Positions 58,993 through 64,000 of a DNA stretch of 64,000 bases are shown here, piece by piece (within the stretch, counting starts at the first letter, position 1; every line of letters begins with the position of its first letter). The DNA is taken from the NCBI RefSeq assembly GCF_016097555.1, contig NW_024533085.1:44667-108666 (forward strand), given 5' to 3'. The notes under the pieces are model-generated. The model was given only the letters and a program-made list of their open reading frames with translations, made no database searches and was not told the DNA's origin. This DNA is from Gigantopelta aegis (Eukaryota; Mollusca; Gastropoda; Neomphalida; Peltospiridae). Both the position numbers and the translations under genes were made by a program.

Positions 58993-61784
58993 TTAATGAT
59001 CTGATATGAAACTAGTGTCAGTAGGTGTATTATCAAAACTAGAACAATACAGTATACATACATACATACATACATACATACATACATACATCAACCTCGA
59101 CATACATACAATATATAGATATTCATACATCAATACATACATACATATATCATTCATCTCCAGTATCTTCATCATCAACAGTATTTGTAGGAGTTCTTGT
59201 ACGGTTATTTTTGTAGTTTGTGTTGCCATGACATGTACAGAACATGGGACATGAAAGCTGAGCTGCAGACAACTACATCTGCATGTTGAGCGAGGCCTTG
59301 GAGATGAGCAACCACACCTAATCAGCTTCAACACATCGACAGGAGCTGGTGAAACATCTCGTGGTTTGGCTACGGGGAGCAGAGTGCCAGATGACTCATT
59401 CAGTGACCACCCATAATGTACAGGATTGATAGATGGTGGATCAGCATGAAGAACAGCTTTCCATATAGCTGTCTGCAGGTGTGCCCTGTACACATATTCC
59501 TCAAAAGCCTCGGTTGCTGGCGGCAAAGTTTTCAAGTCTGGAGCTGAACTCAACTTTGGATTGGACATTTTAGATGACCAAACAGTGTACCTCAACGAAG
59601 TCATGTCAGTTGATCCCGGTGATCCATAACAAGCAGCAACAAATACGGTAGACTCAGATATCACATCAACCATTTGTAGTTGTAGGTCACCTGGCTTCCC
59701 TAGTTGTTTCCCAGATGATAATACCTTCACAACAGTCACTTTGCCGATTCCCCACAGGTAGGCAACAATGCCACAGCCGGAGAGAACATGTGCAGACAAC
59801 AGGTATGGAATGATGTCACTATGCTTCTCTGCAGTGGCTTTTATGTCCACTGATGTCTTGCCATGACTGGTTCCAGCCATCACGAGATTACAGGTCAACT
59901 GCCGGGTGGTGCAATAATACAGCAACAGCACAAACACATCTGTGTCATCAGCTACCACTCTGACGCTGTTAACGTCTGTTGTTGCCAGATGGACAGCTTG
60001 CTGGATGGACAGGATAATTATAACTAGGGTGTTTCCATTCTGTGGCAGTATATCTGCATGGTCTCTGAAGTAGGTACATATGAGTTTGATGAGCTGAACC
60101 TTATTTGATGTGACCGTTAGGATGACCTTCTGGACTGGTAGCGGTGTGCTCAATAACAACTGGTGCTGTCTGCTTGCATCCTTCTCTGCTCTGGCATTCC
60201 AAGTTGCAGCTTTTATACTGTTGTCATAATACTTGTAAAAAATAAGTTAGGTATCACACTTGTTTAAACTTGTGCAAGGTAACTGAGCAGATTATGGATA
60301 TAATCCTGGACAGTTCCATGTGATGGCCAGTTGATCACCCATAACACTGCACATCCGTCCATTATAATGTTCTTTGGGGATGGAATGTCCTGTCAGATAT
60401 TTCAACCTGTAACATCTTCTTAAGAGTTGATTTTGACTTGTGTAGCCTCATGTCACCATTATTGTCAAACATGGAGGTGGGTACAGGTACCAGTTCGTAC
60501 TTCAGAACACTCTCTAAATCAATATTCCTCACTTTATGTAGACCTAAGACCCTGGAATATATCAGTGTGGTATCATATACAGCACTTGACCAACTTTGAT
60601 CTGCTTCCTTGATGCTGCCATGGTGATTACCTGCTTTGTCAGGGGCTTGTGAAAACTGCCAGGCCAACTCTCTTCGTATTCTCCCATCTGTTGTTTGCCT
60701 ATCACAACATAGTTATCAGCATTTACACTATCTGGAGCAATGTTGATGAGACCTTTTGGGTGACTGTCTGGTTGGAGAGGATCGATGCACACAGCTAGCT
60801 TTTCTAGTATGTGTTGTCTATCAGCCACATCAGCCCGTTTTCTATATGACATTTGTTCCTTGTGAGCTGTCACAGTAATATGGTCATCACCTTCTCTCAT
60901 TGCTGCTACACCCTTGGTCAGCTGACTACAGATGTGAAGACCAAGATCCCATCTTTTCAGAGGTGTGGTTTCAGCGTGATACCTATGATGCCACCCGGTC
61001 CATGACCGTACTGCATGAAAGTTGACTATGTACATTTCTCCTTCAGGAGAGCCACCAAGTCTGTGTAACATGTGACATCTTTTGTACCAGTCAGGATGCT
61101 ACGTAGCAATTCCTTAACTACCATCCGCCAAGCCCGAACATTCTGGTGAACGTTTTTGCCAGACAACATTTTGTGAACGCCTCCAAAGGCAGCTTTCATT
61201 ATGTCTTCCAAGCCTGAATCACTCATCAATGTTCCAACTGAGCCAACAAAGTGCATGAGGGTGTGCATGCCACCCAGACGTGGGATGAAGTGTGTAAATC
61301 TCTCTGGATGCGACCATGTTATGCTAACCACCACTCGATATAGCTGTTGATCATTAGTGAAGATGGTATATGCTTGTCCACAGCTATTAGTCTGTCGCTG
61401 TACTTCAACCATAGCTGTAAGCATCGTGTCAGGGTTAGAAGGTATCATATCTACCAAAGGCAAGTACACTACCCTTGTCTTAGGTTTAACAGTATGTCCT
61501 TGCTCCCTGGAATGACCTGTATTGAAGCCATTAAAGTCAGGAATGTTAGGCTCACAAACTACAGCTTGCATGAAGGTATAGTCTATGTATTGGGCCGACT
61601 GTATTAAGATTTGTTGAGAAGCAAGTATCCTCAGTGACAAAGGTGAAAGAGTAGACGTCTCAATGGGCATGTCGGGTTTCCGGGAGCCATCACATCGTAG
61701 CACTGGTATGTCTGGAAGGATGTCTTCTCTCATCTCAGATTTTTGGAGACGTGTGACTGTTTGCTGCTCTGATGAATATGTCAT
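58993..61784 (-). pseudogene. Decayed multi-part transposon protein, FEN/PIN-like motif
   Basis: Read on the minus strand from 61784 as four frame-shifted blocks. 61784-61026: FNTGHSREQGHTVKPKTRV, QAYTIFTNDQQLYRV, HFIPRLGGMHTLMHFVGSVG and FGGVHKMLSGKN. 61071-60562: LHICSQL, CIDPLQPDSHPKGLINI, MAASRKQIKVG. 60667-60362: LIYSRVLGL, ELVPVPTSMFDNNGDMRL. About 60260-58993: ADDTDVFVLLLYY and HVLSGCGIVAYLWGIGKVT, which recall the acidic metal site and helix-hairpin-helix of FEN/XPG/PIN nucleases, then a Cys-rich CGCSSPRPRSTCRCSC. I recognise this as a dispersed invertebrate protein family without a firm name. The Gly in SGCG, where an acidic residue is expected, is a likely catalytic loss. There are at least three frameshifts. 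No start was chosen. Confidence 0.6.
59053..59092. repeat. (CATA)n microsatellite
   Basis: Short tetranucleotide array at the 3' end of the decayed protein region; it supplies a spurious C-terminal poly-Met-Tyr-Val stretch. Confidence 0.9.

Positions 61785-61843
<59 letters not shown>
61785..61843. repeat. (TAT)n microsatellite
   Basis: About 19 ATT units adjoining the 5' end of the transposon coding region; it may have replaced its N-terminus. Confidence 0.95.
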
Positions 61844-61845
<2 letters not shown>

Positions 61846-62149
61846 TTGGTATTTTAAGATGTAAGATAAAATGAAAAATAAATATTTCAGAAGTTTTGGA
61901 AAGTAGATAAATCCTTTCATTTGCCATACTGAAGGTCATCTTCAAAATCATGATTATGATTTTGTTTTCGGGCATTTGTTTCTTTTTTTTCACAAATGTA
62001 TCTGGACACCAGTGAAAGTTTTATTATAGACCCTATATAACCATATTATTGTGCTTCTAGCATATAAAAACCAGGAGTTTTCCACAAACATCAGCCCTCT
62101 ATGTCCATTATTAGCACAGATATAGCAAAAAACAATATTTCGTGGCGGC

Positions 62150-62240
62150 CATTTTGAATTTAGGTTGTAAAACAAATTGCTCAAGGGTGACAGCTTGTCA
62201 CCCGGCTGAAATATGTTCAGGAAGGTCCAATCTACTAGAC
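62150..62240 (-). repeat. Inner inverted repeat, right
   Basis: Reverse complement of 58660-58745, somewhat diverged, with about 12 bases extra near ttcctgaacat. Confidence 0.85.
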
Positions 62241-62599
62241 ACAAAGATAAAACATTGTATATACCCTAAAACATGCTTTTCTGTTCTGCCACTGGACTAT
62301 TACTTGAGTTATGATGAAAACAACTCATAATTAGCATAATTAGCGGTGCAATATTTAAAAACTAAGGCAAGTAGTTTTAGCAGCGATTTCATTGAGCTTT
62401 GTGAATTGAGAATTGAGAAGCTAATACCATCAAAAATATGGTGGACGAATTGTCCAAGAACAATTTTTGGTTGTGGACGAATCGTCTGAGTTCAACAGTG
62501 GACGAGGTTCGCTTAATGATTACTGTAAAGGATTCATATTTATTTAGGACATTTGACACTGCTCTTTTGTCATTCTTTGTAATTATAGTTAGGTCTATA

Positions 62600-62688
62600 A
62601 ACCTTCGGACTACTGAACATTCGAACAATTGAAACTTCGGACTATTGAACCTTCAGACCATGTAACCTTTGGACACATTGGACCTATA
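62600..62688. repeat. 16-bp minisatellite, right array (inverted)
   Basis: Five to six diverged copies of the accttcggactattga type, the complement of the left array. More diverged than the left array. Confidence 0.75.
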
Positions 62689-62692
62689 GAGC

Positions 62693-63278
62693 TGTAACCG
62701 ATGAAGTCAATATGGCGGACATCGATGAATTCATCTGCGAATACACACACAAATAAAAATATTTTAAACTCCAAAATAACATTAACTAATAGTTCGGGAG
62801 CCAGGTCGATTTATCTATGTCAAAGAGTCAGGAATGTTTGAGCATTTATTCTTATGTAAAAATACTTACTTGCCTAAACCTGTACGTTAATTGGGAATTT
62901 GCATACTTTTAATCATACGTCAAGGTCCATATGTGTTCGATCTGCTGCTACCTCAAAACAACAGTCCACGGGACAGACCCCATATTTCAGTTATAACGGA
63001 GATTAAACACTTTAAAAATATGTGTTTTGTGACGCTTAATATCCAAACTTTCCATTTTATTTGCTGGATGTTCATAATTGGTCAATTTAACCTACATTTT
63101 CAAGGTCAAATGAAGGTCATTGTTTCTGAATATATAATATGCTGTAAATGACACAAATCATTGCTTTCCTTTAATTCTTTCCAATAATATTTTATCAATA
63201 ATGGTCATATTACTACTTTGGTTTATAGATATATCCAGTACACATCTAGTAGGGGTGCTTCCTGATTGAAATTTCAGG
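62693..63278. other. AT-rich flank, nothing recognised
   Basis: No repeat or exon identified. Confidence 0.5.
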
Positions 63279-64000
63279 GGCAGATCCATAATTTAACGAA
63301 AGGGGGAAAAGTTTAGGAAAATATTATGTCCACATTTTGGGGCATGCTTTGTTAGAAATGGGTACCTAATGCTTACTGAGGTCTGTATAGGATATGGTTT
63401 ATGGTGAGGGTAGGTGCGATGGCCATTTTTTTTTTTGGGGGGGGGGGGGGGGGGCATTTAAGGTCATTTAGAGTCAAATTAGTGGAAGTTAAGTTGTTTT
63501 TGTTTTTTCTTATCTTTGTGGGTGGGTAAGGCTATTTACAAGTATGCTACCTAAAGTTCGCTTTTCAAAAATATGATTATAATTGATCATTATATATTAC
63601 AAGTTACATGTAAAGTAAGGGAAACTTGATATAAAAATCAACTGATCTCGAAATTATGTCTTTCTGGTGCAGATCCAGAATTTAATCAAGTAGGATAATT
63701 TCTGAATGGGTTGTCCACATTTTGTTCACGGTTTGTTAGCAAAGGGTACCCATGGTTAGTGAGGCTTTTACATGGTGAGTGTAGGTACAGTTTATGGCGA
63801 AGGGAGGTACCCATGCGAAAATGACCCTTAATGATAATTTTGGGGTCATTTAAGGTTATTTAGGGTCATATTAGGAAATGTTTTTGGTTTTTTTTACATT
63901 TTTCTTATCTTTGCGGGTAGGGCTGTTTACAAATATGCTACTTAAAGTTCGCTTTTCATAAATATGATTGTAATGAATCATTACATATTACAATTTACAT
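63279..64000 (+). repeat. ~0.39-kb tandem repeat, two copies, runs off the window
   Basis: gcagatcc.taatttaa, ttcgcttttca.aaatatgat and attacatattacaa-type blocks occur at about 63281-63620 and 63671-64000. A G run lies at about 63439-63454 in the first copy. Could be the start of a satellite array. Confidence 0.75.

Larger units (their letters stand above)
56890..62692 (-). mobile_element. Candidate 5.8-kb DNA element with inverted 16-bp arrays
   Basis: Both ends show GCTCTAYAG followed by tandem 16-bp units (tccgaaggttcaatag type): left 56898-57016, right about 62600-62688 in opposite orientation. An inner inverted repeat (58660-58745 and 62150-62240; cagccgggtgacaagctgtc and acccttgagcaatt) brackets the coding part (58993-61784). 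The outer ends are my inference; no target duplication could be confirmed. If the outer pair is not the boundary, the minimal element is about 58650-62250. Confidence 0.55.

Noticed and set aside
59006..59254. Plus-strand ORF with His-Thr repeats
   Set aside because: Antisense of the decayed transposon protein and a CATA repeat.

Overview
Eukaryotic, AT-rich, intron- and repeat-laden DNA, almost certainly from a mollusc and probably a gastropod. The evidence is phase-1 immunoglobulin (Ig) exons, several tRNA-derived SINE families of a type I associate with gastropod genomes, long dinucleotide arrays and an interstitial (CCCTAA)n array. The species assignment is inference; no homology search was possible. 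No tRNA, rRNA, CRISPR or prokaryotic gene was found.

Host genes. Two tandem plus-strand copies of one Ig-superfamily receptor gene are present. Copy 1 (5188-25540) has three Ig exons, a fourth cysteine-free Ig exon, an Fn3 exon, a transmembrane (TM) exon, two short cytoplasmic exons with a YEGL tyrosine motif, and a terminal exon whose stop codon overlaps a polyadenylation signal. Its signal-peptide and V-domain exons were not found and may lie upstream of the window. Copy 2 starts with a signal-peptide exon (33737), then a V-type Ig exon (42691) and an Ig exon (49412) that is a close paralogue of the first copy-1 exon; the rest probably lies past 64000. Nearly all these exons are bounded by AG/GT and share phase 1. 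Copy 1 carries two reading-frame conflicts, both beside homopolymers (about 11955-11995 and about 25328), so it is either decaying or affected by assembly errors. The architecture suggests a cell-surface recognition or adhesion receptor, possibly in immunity.

Mobile elements fill the introns and intergenic space. (i) 12581-19749: a decayed LTR retrotransposon on the minus strand with a tRNA-Pro-like primer-binding site, a polypurine tract and the unusual order gag-PR-INT-RT-RH (Gmr1-like). (ii) 34287-35758: a dead Tc1/mariner element. (iii) 50940-56604: an element with ~1.7-1.9 kb inverted repeats, AG...CT ends and a 6-bp target duplication GGCACA, encoding a packaging-ATPase-like protein that lacks its Walker A region; it looks like a shrunken Polinton/Maverick derivative. 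(iv) About 56890-62692: a candidate large DNA element framed by inverted 16-bp minisatellites, with an inner inverted repeat and a decayed multi-part protein carrying a FEN/PIN-nuclease-like motif. (v) Several MITEs, foldback elements, SINEs of three families and a LINE ORF1 remnant.

Layout. 1-5187: intergenic or intron with SINE and microsatellites. 5188-25540: receptor copy 1 with LTR element and MITEs. 25541-33736: intergenic, with an ~0.9 kb segmental repeat and many SINEs. 33737-50000: 5' half of receptor copy 2, its introns carrying Tc1, a MITE, a LINE remnant, a telomere-like array and SINEs. 50510-62692: two large DNA elements back to back. 62693-64000: AT-rich DNA ending in a ~0.39 kb tandem repeat.
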